Both the position numbers and the translations under genes were made by a program. Shown one piece after another: positions 14,965-24,494 of a DNA stretch of 43,758 nt; position 1 is the first letter of the stretch, and every line of letters starts with the position of its first letter. The notes beneath the pieces were generated by a model. That model did no database searches. It was not told the origin of the DNA and was given only the letters and a program-made list of their open reading frames with translations. Origin of the DNA: Candidatus Goldiibacteriota bacterium (GTDB taxonomy: Bacteria > Oederibacteriota > PGYV01); the NCBI GenBank assembly GCA_016937715.1, contig JAFGWA010000116.1:1-43758 (forward strand). Reading direction: 5' to 3'.

Positions 14965-17900
14965 ATGAAAAAAATTATTATTTCATTTTTGTTAATATCC
15001 GTGTTTGCCGCGTCGGCGTTTTCGCTGCCGCGTGTGACCGAAAACCCGAAGGTATTAATACCAAACGATGAATCTGTTACTGTGCGTTGGGATGATGGTT
15101 TTACGGCAAGCCCGATTACGCGCACCTGTGAAATAGTTTTTGGAACTTCGCCGTCATCATATTCAGGGCAGATAAACCAGACTGCCCTTGGGGAAGCCGC
15201 TTTTGTTCCTCAGGATTATGGCATGACAGGCGGTGTCTACTATTGCCGCGTATCAGACACGGTTATAAATGAAACTTCGCGCGAATTTAAACTTTATGTT
15301 GAATCTTCTAATGCCCCGCAGTATATTGCGCCCGCGAATAATGCTGTATTGACAACCCTTAATCCGGTATTAAGCTGGCAGCCGGTTGCAGGTGTCCCTT
15401 ATTATACGGTGTTTATGTTTGACAGCAAGGCGGAAATAGATTTTGGTTCAGGTTCTGTTTCAATCACCGCCAACGTGATCTGGGCGGCCACCACCGACCA
15501 GACAAGCATAGAGTATCCTCAGCCTGACCCGTCGGGATATTATGACAAACTTGCACCGCCCCCTTTGGTACAGGGGCTTACTTATTCCTGGGCTGTGGTA
15601 AATAATTATAGCGGCTCTCCTTCGTTAATATCAGATGCATTCTCCGGAGTAAGGGCTTTTACGGTTAATATGCCTGCGGGTGTTTCGGCGCCTGTGTTAA
15701 ACCTTCCTGCGGACGGCGCTGTATTTATTGATCAGGAAGTTGATCTTTCCTGGAATAGCGTTGCAGGAGCATCAGGGTATAAAGTTTTTCTATCAAGAAA
15801 AGAAGAGGGCAGCGGCGAAATAATAGGCTCTGCAAGCGTGCCGGTGTGGAGTGGGGAAACGCTTGATACGCAGATAAATATCCCGTATAACATATGGCTT
15901 TATAATGCTAATTATGAATGGTATGTGATGGCTTTTGATTCCGCAGGCAAAGGCGTAAAAAGCGCGGTCAGGTCATTTAATTATCAGACAACTGTATATC
16001 CCGTCCATATAGCAATAAATGAGAATACTTCTTTGGGGACAGAGGCAGTACCTCAGGCAATTCTTTTTGTGGAAACCATTTCCGGCGGTTCGGTAAACCT
16101 TTACCCTTACACGTGCAGGGATGATGGAACCTTTGATATTGACCTGCCTGCCGGAACGTATAAGTTTACAGTGAAAAAAGAAGGGTATAATACGCAGGAT
16201 TTCAGTGTGGCAGTTGCAGGCGCTGTAAGCGAAACATTTACCATTACAAAAAGCGCTTATTCTCTTACCGGAAGTATTACCGATGATTCTGCTAACGCGC
16301 TGCAGGCAGTGCAGTTAACGGCAAAACTTGACGGCGTGACAGCCACCGCTTCCACACTGGCAAACGGTGCTTTTGTCCTTTATCTTGATAATTACGGCCC
16401 GTGGCAGATAACCGCGGTTAAAGCGGGGTATGCGGAAACTGTAATAACAGAGCTTGTACCGGATGGAACAATGACAGGTAATTATGATGTGATTAAATTA
16501 TCTCCTATTATAATGGTTAAAAATCTGAATTCTGTTTCCGGGCAGGTTACAAATGACACGGCGCAGGGAATAGCGGGCGCTGTGGTGGCGGTATCAGATA
16601 TTTCCAACACTTATACTGACACAACAGATTCATCGGGTAATTATTTTATTTCACTGCCGGACGGCAGTTATGAAGTTGCTGTAAGTAAGACAGGTTTTGT
16701 GCCGCCGCCTGTTTCGGCGCTGTCAGTTGCGCTTGGAGAGTCAAAGGTAAGGAATTTTACAATGTCTCCTGAGGCAAACATAATAAGCGGTACTGTGTCA
16801 AGAAACGCGGCGCCTTTTGCGGGTGTGTTGGTGCGGGCGGTGCCTTCTGCGGGTAGTCCTCTAGAAACTTATACCGATATTTTTGGAGCGTATTCCATAA
16901 GCGCCGGCATTGGCGATTTTACGGTTGACGCGTATTACAGCGGCTATACATCTGACCAAAGCAGGACAGTTTCTTTTATAACCGGCGGAAACACGTCGTC
17001 TGGAAATTATTTTGCAATGTCGGAAAACGGCTCTTTTGTAAACGGCACGGTAACAATAGACGGAACCGCGCCGCTTGAAGGCGCGGCGGTTTCAAACGGA
17101 GTAACAACAGTATATACTGATGCGTCGGGAAATTATTCGCTTTCAATGTTATCAGGTACTTACACAATTTCGGGGGCTAAAACCGGATATTCTTCAGATG
17201 GCGATGAGCCTATAATAGTCGGCGTGGGGCAGACTTTAAATGATATAGATTTTGTTCTGTCGCCAAACGCGTGCGTAATTAACGGCGTTGTGCGTGATAA
17301 TTTAGGCACGCCTGTAAGCGGGGCGGCAGTTTTTGCTGTAGGGCCGGGGGTTACACAAACGGCTTTAACAGACAGCCTGGGAAATTATTCGATTTCCATT
17401 ATGGCTAATCCGCAGGTTTTCAGTGTCTATGCTTCAAAAAACGGATTTAATGATTCGTCTGATGTTGTGCTTACACTTTCTCCGGGGCAGATATCAAACG
17501 GGAATAACCTTACTTTAATTCCGGATATAGGTTACCTGACAGGCGTTGTAACAGACGGGGTTAACCCCGTGAATTCAGCGGCTGTTTATATCTTAAACGC
17601 GTCAGGAGTAACAAAGACTGTTTTAACGGATACAAACGGGGTTTATTTTACAGGGGTTAAGACAGGCGGGATATCGGTTTACGCATCAAAATTATGGTAT
17701 GTGAATTCTTCTTTGACAACAGATTCTGTTGATTCTTCAAATACAACATATAACGCAAAGATTATTAACCTGCAGCTTTTTCCTGACGCGCAAACAATAA
17801 CGGGTATAATAACTGATGGTGTAAATCCGCTTAACGGTGTTGCGGTAACGGTCACCGCGCCGGGAGCCACAATTAATGCTATGACAGACGGATCGGGGCG

Positions 17901-20040
17901 TTATGTTGCCATGATACCCGGTTTAAGTACTTCTGTGAGGGTACAGTGCGTAAAAGCAGGATATACTTCCACATCTGATGATGTTGCAACTTGGGGAATT
18001 CCTGCACATCTTTATCATTTTGATAGGGCAATGAGCGCAGCTTACGGCACTCTTCAGATGGACATAGCCACTTCTGATGTAAGCCCGATAAATGCTGTTG
18101 TTTCAGCCAACGGCAATACAAAAGCGGTTTTGGGCCCATCACCTGTAAACGCTTTTGCCATGCCTCTTCTTCCGGGAACTTACAACATCACAGTTTCGCA
18201 GGCAGGGTATTCTGATGCCGTGGTTTCGGATGTTTTAATCGGCATCGGAACAACATATATAGGGACATTAGTACTTAGTCAGATTTCTACGCCAAGGACA
18301 ATCTCCGGAAATGTAAATGACGGCGCTGTAAATATAGCGGGTGCAACGGTGCAGGTATTCAGGTTTGATAATACGTTTGTTACGTCAGCTGTAACTGATG
18401 CTTCGGGAAATTTTTCCATCGCCGGACTTTTAGCACTCGCCTATAATATTGTTGTTTATAAGGATGGATATAATGTACTGGAACAGAATGCGGATGTTTC
18501 ACTGGGTGATTTAACAGGGCTGAATTTAATGCTTACGGAAAAAACCGCGGCTCTTTATGCGAATGTCACAGGCGCGGGTACTGCGCTTCAGGGGGCATTT
18601 ATCACCCTTGAAGGTACGGGGTCCAACCTTGGCTACACAGGTTCAGGTACAACCGGCGCTGACGGCGGTGTTACAATTACCGCGCTTAACGCGGGGGATT
18701 ATAATGTAACAGTTTCAAAAAGCGGGTATACAACTCTTAATTCTACGGTTAATCTTACAGCCGGTGTTACCGCGCAGCAGGAATATACAATGACAGTTAA
18801 TCCCGGTGAGACGGGCGGAGTGGCGGGAACAATTAAGGATGCTGATGCAAATGCAATGCCGGCAGTTACGGTTAATATTTACGATCAGGCTTTCCCGGAT
18901 ACCGTGTACGGAACTGCTTCAACCGATTTGACGGGAATTTTCTGGCATGTATTGCCTGCGGGAAATTACACGCTTGTCCCGGTAAAGGACGGTTACTCCT
19001 CTTCTCCTGTCCAGGAGTATATTTCAATCGCTGCAGGCACAACTGTTACGGCTTCATTTACAATGTCGCCGTTAACGGGCGGCGGTATTACAATTACAGG
19101 GCCGCTTAATCCTGTGTTTAACACAAACATCGGCGGGCCGTATAATTTTGCGGCAGTTTTAAAAGACGGGGATGGCAAGTCTGTATCTGCCGTATTTTCG
19201 TGGAGGGTTTCGCCGAAGGAAGCGGGTACAATAACTTCAGCAGGCGTCTTTACGCCTGATACAAATTACATAGGACAGATAACAATATTTGCCGCGGCGC
19301 AGGGATACGAAGGCGCTTACGAATGCCCGGTATACCAGAAACTTTACGCGGGAATGGGGGCTGTGGATGTCACCGATTATAAAGGTTTTAGCCTTCAGAT
19401 ACCTTCAGGTGCATACTCTCCGCTGAACACACTTGACAGGATAACAATGTATAAGATGCCTGCATCAGGTATTTATGGAACCTCGCGTGATTTGAAGGCA
19501 ATGGGTAGTATTTATAAAATTACAGAAGGCGTAATTTTTGATATGAACTGCACGGTTACGCTTCCTATACCGGCAGAATACACCGGCGGTAATTACAGCG
19601 CGGGAATATGGAGCGCGGACACTCTCTCATGGATATCAATCGGCGGAACAGTATCAGGGTCTTCAATAAGCACAGGGTCCTCAACATTGTCGCGGTTTGC
19701 AGTGCTGTCAGAAATGGGGCAGCTGGCAATGGACTTCTCGGAATTAACGCCTAATCCGTTTTCTCCTAAAAGAGGGGAATTAAAGATAAGGTACGCAATA
19801 AGCACTAAAGAAGGGTCGTCTGTTGAAACTACAATAAAAGTATTTAATGTCGCCGGAAAACTTGTAAGGACAATCATAGACAGGCAGTTCAGGGCGGCGG
19901 GTGCTGTTAATAATGATTACTGGGACGGCAGGGATGAAAGCGGCAAATGGTGCGCTAACGGCAGGTATATAATACAGGTGGAAATAAAAGACGCCAAAGA
20001 GAAAAAACAGTATTTGTACTCTGTGGCGGTAGTGAAATAG
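14965..20040 (+). CDS. Giant secreted protein with FN3-like and carboxypeptidase-regulatory-like repeats and FlgD-like C-terminus
   Basis: 1691 residues, signal peptide ending FSL. Residues about 22-345 form two or three FN3/Ig-like domains (LSWQPVAGVPYYTV, DLSWNSVAGASGYKVF). From about 375 to 1370 come roughly twelve repeats of 80-85 residues. A typical one reads SGQVTNDTAQGIAGAVVAV, then TDSSGNYFISLPDGSYEVAV, then SKTGF. This is the carboxypeptidase D regulatory-like fold, common in surface adhesins and TonB-linked proteins. A BIG-like segment (about 1373-1455) and a ZU5-like segment (about 1462-1585, GFSLQIPSGAYS) follow. The end (about 1591-1691) is a FlgD-like Ig domain beginning LTPNPFSPKRGELKIRY, with WDGRDESGKW and NGRYIIQVE. 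Such ends serve sorting or anchoring in several diderm phyla. No catalytic motif seen; a structural or adhesive role is inferred. Confidence 0.8.
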   Translation: MKKIIISFLLISVFAASAFSLPRVTENPKVLIPNDESVTVRWDDGFTASPITRTCEIVFGTSPSSYSGQINQTALGEAAFVPQDYGMTGGVYYCRVSDTVINETSREFKLYVESSNAPQYIAPANNAVLTTLNPVLSWQPVAGVPYYTVFMFDSKAEIDFGSGSVSITANVIWAATTDQTSIEYPQPDPSGYYDKLAPPPLVQGLTYSWAVVNNYSGSPSLISDAFSGVRAFTVNMPAGVSAPVLNLPADGAVFIDQEVDLSWNSVAGASGYKVFLSRKEEGSGEIIGSASVPVWSGETLDTQINIPYNIWLYNANYEWYVMAFDSAGKGVKSAVRSFNYQTTVYPVHIAINENTSLGTEAVPQAILFVETISGGSVNLYPYTCRDDGTFDIDLPAGTYKFTVKKEGYNTQDFSVAVAGAVSETFTITKSAYSLTGSITDDSANALQAVQLTAKLDGVTATASTLANGAFVLYLDNYGPWQITAVKAGYAETVITELVPDGTMTGNYDVIKLSPIIMVKNLNSVSGQVTNDTAQGIAGAVVAVSDISNTYTDTTDSSGNYFISLPDGSYEVAVSKTGFVPPPVSALSVALGESKVRNFTMSPEANIISGTVSRNAAPFAGVLVRAVPSAGSPLETYTDIFGAYSISAGIGDFTVDAYYSGYTSDQSRTVSFITGGNTSSGNYFAMSENGSFVNGTVTIDGTAPLEGAAVSNGVTTVYTDASGNYSLSMLSGTYTISGAKTGYSSDGDEPIIVGVGQTLNDIDFVLSPNACVINGVVRDNLGTPVSGAAVFAVGPGVTQTALTDSLGNYSISIMANPQVFSVYASKNGFNDSSDVVLTLSPGQISNGNNLTLIPDIGYLTGVVTDGVNPVNSAAVYILNASGVTKTVLTDTNGVYFTGVKTGGISVYASKLWYVNSSLTTDSVDSSNTTYNAKIINLQLFPDAQTITGIITDGVNPLNGVAVTVTAPGATINAMTDGSGRYVAMIPGLSTSVRVQCVKAGYTSTSDDVATWGIPAHLYHFDRAMSAAYGTLQMDIATSDVSPINAVVSANGNTKAVLGPSPVNAFAMPLLPGTYNITVSQAGYSDAVVSDVLIGIGTTYIGTLVLSQISTPRTISGNVNDGAVNIAGATVQVFRFDNTFVTSAVTDASGNFSIAGLLALAYNIVVYKDGYNVLEQNADVSLGDLTGLNLMLTEKTAALYANVTGAGTALQGAFITLEGTGSNLGYTGSGTTGADGGVTITALNAGDYNVTVSKSGYTTLNSTVNLTAGVTAQQEYTMTVNPGETGGVAGTIKDADANAMPAVTVNIYDQAFPDTVYGTASTDLTGIFWHVLPAGNYTLVPVKDGYSSSPVQEYISIAAGTTVTASFTMSPLTGGGITITGPLNPVFNTNIGGPYNFAAVLKDGDGKSVSAVFSWRVSPKEAGTITSAGVFTPDTNYIGQITIFAAAQGYEGAYECPVYQKLYAGMGAVDVTDYKGFSLQIPSGAYSPLNTLDRITMYKMPASGIYGTSRDLKAMGSIYKITEGVIFDMNCTVTLPIPAEYTGGNYSAGIWSADTLSWISIGGTVSGSSISTGSSTLSRFAVLSEMGQLAMDFSELTPNPFSPKRGELKIRYAISTKEGSSVETTIKVFNVAGKLVRTIIDRQFRAAGAVNNDYWDGRDESGKWCANGRYIIQVEIKDAKEKKQYLYSVAVVK

Positions 20041-20106
20041 AGCGGCAGCTCGGCAGCTCGGTTTAGATCCGGTAGACGCGGGTCTTTAGCCCGCGGCAGT
20101 TGAATT
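20041..20106 (+). repeat. Composite repeat: CGGCAGCT tract then family B palindrome
   Basis: Two CGGCAGCT units directly follow the stop codon. GGTTTAGATCC then leads into a family B palindrome at 20071-20106 (GGTAGACGCGGG...AGCCCGCGG). A GGTTTAGTACC-like bridge also occurs near 40600. Confidence 0.7.
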
Positions 20107-20124
20107 GAATGAAAGAATGTTTTT

Positions 20125-20210
20125 ATATTTATTGGATATGGGATACAAGTTTATAGGATAATTTTTATATTTATGGGATATTGGTTAATAGTTTATTGGA
20201 TAAATTTTTT
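20125..20210 (+). repeat. Tandem family E AT-rich repeat (two copies)
   Basis: Two about 43-bp units, each of the form TTTATKGGATAT...TTTATWGGATAA, lie side by side just before the ribosome site of the next gene. A third copy at 40770-40812 shares TAATAGTTTATTGGATAAAT with the second. Both locations also follow a family B palindrome. They may carry promoter elements, but no clear -35/-10 pair is visible. Confidence 0.7.
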
Positions 20211-20222
20211 ATGGAGGTTATG

Positions 20223-21128
20223 ATGAAAAAATTGATGTGTTTACTTTTTATTCTTACGGCGGGCGCGGTTTATGCCAATCCCGGTGTTTCAGGCGCTTTT
20301 ACGGATGTGGGAACGGCAAGGCCTTCCGCTTTAGGCGGCGCGTTTACCGCTGTTGCGGATGACAGCAACGCTGTTTTTTATAATCCTGCCGGTATTGTGC
20401 TGTCGGATTATAAGGATTTCTCGTTTCTGCATTTTCGGCAGAAAGGGATAATACCATATAATTACGCTTCCTTTATATTCCCCATAAGCAGAATGCGCGG
20501 GTTAGGCGCGGGCATGATAATTTCCGGTGATGAGATATTTGATGAAAAGACATTCTTTTTATCTTACGCGGAAAATTTCGGGTGGGTTAACAGGATGCTG
20601 TCAGGATTTTCGCTTGGCGCCAATGTGAAATTTATGTTTGCGGGTTACGGCGATCAGAATATATCCGGAGGCGAAGAGCGCATTAAAGGCAGCGCGTGGG
20701 GTATAGGGCTGGATTTGTCTTCCATGTGGCAGGTAAATGAAAATATAAGGGCAGGGGTAATGATAAGGGATTCATTTTCCTGGATATCATGGAAAAACCA
20801 GTATGAAACATACACGGAAGGAGTACCGCTTACTTCTTCTTTTGGCGTAAGCTACAGAATGCCGGAATTTATGATTTCGGGTGAAATAGCGGATCTGGGT
20901 ATTGTTAAAATAGGGATTGAAAAAACGTTTTTTAAACACTTTGACCTTCGCGGCGGCTACACGCAGGTGCTTGATACGGAATCATATAAGGAATATTTTG
21001 TGGGTTTTGGGCTGTCCAGATTTGTATTCGGGCCGGAAAGGTCAATGTCCGCGTCGCTTGATTTTTCATACGGCTTTGAAAGGCTTGATAACACATTTAA
21101 AATACAGGCTGGGTTCAGATTTAAATAA
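20223..21128 (+). CDS. PorV/PorQ-like outer-membrane barrel protein
   Basis: I choose the ATG at 20223, 5 bp after GGAGG (20213-20217). The in-frame ATG at 20181 lies inside a repeat and lacks such a site. The 301-residue product has a signal peptide (ending VYA). The mature N-terminus carries PSALGGAFTAVADDSNAVFY followed by NPAGI, a hallmark of the PorV/PorQ and related FadL-superfamily barrels. PorV is the outer-membrane shuttle that receives T9SS substrates. Strand-rich sequence continues to the C-terminal GFRFK. Two secreted proteins in this window end in PNP-type Ig domains, so a PorV-like partner is noteworthy, but many relatives have other or unknown roles. The next gene follows after 18 bp. 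Confidence 0.75.
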   Translation: MKKLMCLLFILTAGAVYANPGVSGAFTDVGTARPSALGGAFTAVADDSNAVFYNPAGIVLSDYKDFSFLHFRQKGIIPYNYASFIFPISRMRGLGAGMIISGDEIFDEKTFFLSYAENFGWVNRMLSGFSLGANVKFMFAGYGDQNISGGEERIKGSAWGIGLDLSSMWQVNENIRAGVMIRDSFSWISWKNQYETYTEGVPLTSSFGVSYRMPEFMISGEIADLGIVKIGIEKTFFKHFDLRGGYTQVLDTESYKEYFVGFGLSRFVFGPERSMSASLDFSYGFERLDNTFKIQAGFRFK

Positions 21129-21146
21129 CAACAGGAGTATTAAACT

Positions 21147-22160
21147 ATGAAAAAATTAATTTTGTTTTTTGTTTTTTGCATGTTTTCATTTGCCGCTTAC
21201 GCGGATATTAACAGTGATCTTCAAGAACTGACAGCGGAAACAGGTCTTTTGAAAAACGACCTGACAAAGATTTCGGGATTTATAAATTCGGAACTTACAA
21301 AACAGATATTATTAAACGGTACTGCGGGTACTGTTTTCCCGGGAAATATATGCACCTTTCCGGGCGCGGAATTTGGAGCGCAGCTTGGGATATCGGCGGG
21401 AAGTTTTAATGTGGAAGGCCTTAAATCTCTTGAATATGATTACCTTCCGCAGATAGATACGGACAACGCGGACATTCCAAAAAATATTCCCCTTCCTGCG
21501 GGGGCTTTTCATGTTAAATCCGGTTTCTTCCCGCTGTTTGGAAAAGAGACTGACCTTGGAATAAGATTCCTTACGCTGGATTTTGGCATAAATCAGGAAA
21601 AGGTAAAAATGCGCGCGCAGCATTATATTTTCGGACTTGAACAAAGGTATTTGCTTGTTAAACAGACGGAAACATCCCCGTTTGGTGTCACCGGCGCTTT
21701 AAGCCTTGATTACTTGTCGGGAAGGGTAAAGATTACGCTTGCTCAGGATACTGCGGATACGGCGGAAATTAACGGCACGCCTTATGATATTGTAACTGAC
21801 GGTCAGGTGGTGGTTGCATCTGAATGGAATGTGCAGACAGTGGGAATGAAACTTGTCCTGAATAAAGAGCTGTTTTTCTTTAACCCTTTTGCGGGGATTG
21901 GGCTTAATTTCAATTTTGGAAATTATGGAACCACGGCGGGGATAGAGAGCTATATAACAATAACTGAATCCGGAAATCCGGGAAATACCGCGACAGAATT
22001 CGCGGAGATAAAAGCGCCGTATTCAAGCACGCCTTCAATGCTTGACGCAAGGCTTATAATGGGTTTTGAAATAGGCATTGCGGCTTTTAAATGGAACTTC
22101 ACGTATGAATGGGCAGGGGAAGTATTCAGTTTAATGACAGGCATAAGGTTTCAGATATAA
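21147..22160 (+). CDS. Outer-membrane beta-barrel protein, uncharacterised
   Basis: A 337-residue protein with signal peptide (ending AYA), then a short helical segment (about 22-52, NSDLQELTAETGLLKNDLTK) that could be periplasmic. From about residue 60 onward the sequence has alternating polar and hydrophobic strands and ends TGIRFQI, as expected of a small barrel. AGGAG lies 7 bp before the ATG. It is co-directional with the PorV-like gene and 18 bp downstream, so probably in the same operon. I recognise no specific family; the barrel fold and outer-membrane location are inferred from pattern only. Confidence 0.55.
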   Translation: MKKLILFFVFCMFSFAAYADINSDLQELTAETGLLKNDLTKISGFINSELTKQILLNGTAGTVFPGNICTFPGAEFGAQLGISAGSFNVEGLKSLEYDYLPQIDTDNADIPKNIPLPAGAFHVKSGFFPLFGKETDLGIRFLTLDFGINQEKVKMRAQHYIFGLEQRYLLVKQTETSPFGVTGALSLDYLSGRVKITLAQDTADTAEINGTPYDIVTDGQVVVASEWNVQTVGMKLVLNKELFFFNPFAGIGLNFNFGNYGTTAGIESYITITESGNPGNTATEFAEIKAPYSSTPSMLDARLIMGFEIGIAAFKWNFTYEWAGEVFSLMTGIRFQI

Positions 22161-22165
22161 AGAGC

Positions 22166-22222
22166 AGAAGGTTGGAAGGTTAGATGGTTGGAGGCTTGGA
22201 GGCTTAGAGGCTTGGTTTAGAT
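22166..22222 (+). repeat. Family D tract (GGTTGGA/GGCTTGG units)
   Basis: Imperfect units (GAAGGTTGGAAGGTTAGATG, then GGAGGCTT repeated) start six bases after the stop codon and run into GGTTTAGATCCGG, the bridge seen before the family B copy at 20071; here the palindrome itself is absent. Confidence 0.65.
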
Positions 22223-22297
22223 CCGGGGAACCTTGTTCGGGCGGTTATTTCTAAATTTAAAAAATTTTATCAAACATATCTGCGTTAAACCTTAATA

Positions 22298-22326
22298 TTG
22301 ACTAAAACGCTTTCGTGATGTATATT
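22298..22326 (+). promoter_or_regulatory. Sigma-70 promoter candidate for the dehydrogenase operon
   Basis: TTGACT (22298-22303), a 17-bp spacer and TATATT (22321-22326) match the consensus at five of six positions each. If used, it gives a leader of nearly 200 nt before the Gfo/Idh/MocA gene. Confidence 0.5.
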
Positions 22327-22525
22327 TCATTCAAATCAGGTATTTTAAAAAAATAATGTTATAGAAGGAATTGTTGATATATCAGTTTTTACTGTGTCCG
22401 GCGTTGAAAATTCATGGAATAGGCGGCAGGTATCTTAATGGCATCGGCATTGTGACATGAAGCTGTTTTAGTGTTTCCATTAATAATGCGATAAAAAAAG
22501 TAAATATTCATATAAACAGGAGAGT
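22327..22525 (+). other. Long 5' leader without a recognised element
   Basis: This 199-bp stretch separates the candidate promoter from the dehydrogenase start. I see no riboswitch signature, no strong hairpin and no convincing short gene in it. It may hold a regulatory leader that I cannot identify. Confidence 0.3.
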
Positions 22526-23560
22526 ATGATGAAAATGATAAAAGCGGCTGTGATTGGGGCGGGCAAGATTGCGGAAAGGACGCATCTTCCGCAGTATAAA
22601 GAATTAAAGAATGTGGAAGTGGCGGCAATATGCGATATAAACAGAAAAAAAGCTGAACGCCTTGCGAAAATATTTTCAATACCGGCTGTATATACAGATT
22701 ACAAAAAGATGATAAAAGAGTGCGGCTGCGAAGCTGTTTCCGTATGTACCCCCAACTATCTTCACGCGCCTATGTCAATATTCGCTGCAAAAAATAATAT
22801 GCACGTCCTTGTGGAAAAACCTATGGCGATGTCAGTAAAAGAGATGAAAGCAATGATAGCGGCTTCAAAGGCGGCTATGAAAATTTTAATGGTGGAACAG
22901 TCACACCGTTTTGACCCCGGCCACGAAGTTTTAAAAGATATAGTGGACAGCGGCATCATTGGAAAAGTTGTATCAGTGCGCGGCAAGCTTGGCCATTCCG
23001 GGCCGGAATTCTGGTCGGATGATTCTCCATGGTTTTTTGATGAAAAAAAATCAGGCGGCGGCGTGACTGTTGATGTCGGAATACACATCCTTGACCTTAT
23101 CCGTTTTGTCACCGGCAAGAATGTGGCGTCGGTCTCCGGTTATATGGCAAACCTTGTAAAGAAAAAAGCAAAACTTGAAGATAACGTGGAAGCCGCGCTT
23201 AAATTCACGGACGGAACAATAGGAGTGTATGAAGCCTCGTGGACAAACAGCCCGTATGAAGTTGTAGTGCAGGTTTACGGGACAAAAGGCAAAGCAATGG
23301 TAAACCAGTCCAACTATGACCCGCAGAGGGTGCGCGTGTGGACGGTGGATCCGGCAAATCCATACAACACGGTAAAGGAAGTCAGGTATAAGATTCCCGC
23401 GAAAAGCAGGAATATAAGCCCTATCGGGCATTTTGTTGACTGTATGGTAAACAAAAAGAAATGTATTATAGACGGAACAGAAGGTATGAAATCCGCTGCT
23501 GTTGTTATTGCCACAAGGCAGTCCGCCAAAACCGGCAAGCCGGTTAAACTTACGGTATAG
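22526..23560 (+). CDS. Gfo/Idh/MocA family NAD(P)-dependent sugar dehydrogenase
   Basis: Cytosolic oxidoreductase of 344 residues, the usual family length. A Rossmann fold begins AAVIGAGKIAERTH (glycine-rich dinucleotide loop). The conserved EKPMAMS loop lies near residue 95, with its Lys expected at the active site. DVGIHILDLIRF near 180-190 carries the Asp-x3-His pair common in the family. The C-terminal sheet domain is complete. The start could be either of two adjacent ATGs (22526 or 22529); AGGAG at 22518 fits the second slightly better. The next gene, a sugar isomerase-like TIM barrel, starts 11 bp after the stop, so they form an operon. The family covers inositol, glucose, apiose and many other sugars; substrate not assigned. 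Confidence 0.85.
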   Translation: MMKMIKAAVIGAGKIAERTHLPQYKELKNVEVAAICDINRKKAERLAKIFSIPAVYTDYKKMIKECGCEAVSVCTPNYLHAPMSIFAAKNNMHVLVEKPMAMSVKEMKAMIAASKAAMKILMVEQSHRFDPGHEVLKDIVDSGIIGKVVSVRGKLGHSGPEFWSDDSPWFFDEKKSGGGVTVDVGIHILDLIRFVTGKNVASVSGYMANLVKKKAKLEDNVEAALKFTDGTIGVYEASWTNSPYEVVVQVYGTKGKAMVNQSNYDPQRVRVWTVDPANPYNTVKEVRYKIPAKSRNISPIGHFVDCMVNKKKCIIDGTEGMKSAAVVIATRQSAKTGKPVKLTV

Positions 23561-23571
23561 GGAGAACGCAA

Positions 23572-24405
23572 ATGTCATATAAGCTAAGCGCGGTTACATG
23601 GTCGCAGCACTATTCTTATGAACTTGGAAAGATTGATGATATGGGTTTGATTGACCTTTATGCAGAACATGGCCTTGGCGGAATTGAATTTATTATGGAG
23701 CATTTAAAATCTCACGGTGAAAAACACCTGTTAAAATTGAAAAAATACGCGTCAGATAAAAATATTACTTTTTCCGCAATATCGCCGGGCAATAATTTTG
23801 GCAATGTGAACGATAAGGATAATAAAGCAAATCTGACATACGTTCAGAAAAGCATTGATACCGCGTATATCCTTGGCGCGCCAAATGTAAGGGTGTTTGC
23901 CGGCTGGCCGCCCGCGGGTATGCGTGAAAAGATGCGGGGCACAGCTGTTAGGTATATGAAGCTTGCCGCAAAATATGCCGAAAAAAAGGGAATAACGCTT
24001 GCGGTAGAGCCGCATAACAACGGCGGTTTTCTGCCGGATTCAAAGTCCGCAATCAGGTTCATAAAAGATGTTAACTCCCCGTCTGTTAAAATGAATGTAG
24101 ATACCGGGAATTACCTTGGGCACGATGAGGATATTTATAAAGCAATAGCCGCTTCAATGAAATATACCGTAAACTGCCACTTAAAAGTCCACGCCATATC
24201 CAAAGACGGCAAAAAGACATCCGACTTTAATCTTGATAGGGTGTTTGAAGTGTTAAGCGGCGCGCAATATACCGGGTGGATAGCAATTGAATATGAAGGG
24301 CAGGAATTTGTAAGTGGTGAAAAACCGGACAGGGCAAAGAATGAAATGGAGTATTTTGGGGCGGCTGTCAAAAGGGCGAAGGAACTGATAAAGAAGTACT
24401 ATTAA
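23572..24405 (+). CDS. Sugar phosphate isomerase/epimerase-like TIM barrel
   Basis: 277 residues of the xylose-isomerase-like (AP endonuclease 2) superfamily, typical length. The expected metal-ligand strands are visible: GIEFIMEHLK near residue 45, LAVEPHNNGG near 143 (Glu ligand), KMNVDTGNYLGHDED near 173-185 (Asp and His ligands) and WIAIEYEGQEF near 238 (Glu). Family members isomerise or epimerise sugars, inosose or hydroxypyruvate using a divalent metal. Its coupling to a Gfo/Idh/MocA dehydrogenase 11 bp upstream is a frequent pairing in catabolism of inositol and unusual sugars. The substrate cannot be named. No promoter lies between the two genes, so they are probably co-transcribed. 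Confidence 0.8.
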   Translation: MSYKLSAVTWSQHYSYELGKIDDMGLIDLYAEHGLGGIEFIMEHLKSHGEKHLLKLKKYASDKNITFSAISPGNNFGNVNDKDNKANLTYVQKSIDTAYILGAPNVRVFAGWPPAGMREKMRGTAVRYMKLAAKYAEKKGITLAVEPHNNGGFLPDSKSAIRFIKDVNSPSVKMNVDTGNYLGHDEDIYKAIAASMKYTVNCHLKVHAISKDGKKTSDFNLDRVFEVLSGAQYTGWIAIEYEGQEFVSGEKPDRAKNEMEYFGAAVKRAKELIKKYY

Positions 24406-24439
24406 GGCGGAAGGTTGGATGGTTAGATGCTTTGTTTAA
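24406..24439 (+). repeat. Short family D tract
   Basis: GGCGGAAGGTTGGATGGTTA followed by GATGC and TTTGTTTA starts at the base after the isomerase stop codon. It is a short, diverged form of the GATGCTTGG-type tract. Confidence 0.55.
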
Positions 24440-24494
24440 AAATGGTTGAAACGGGCGTGTGGAAGGAAATGTCAGAAACATGCCGAAAATGATA

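Noticed and set aside
22439-22453. TGGCATC-N4-TTGT resembling a sigma-54 promoter before the dehydrogenase gene
   Set aside because: The essential GC at -12 is GT, and a better sigma-70 candidate lies upstream.
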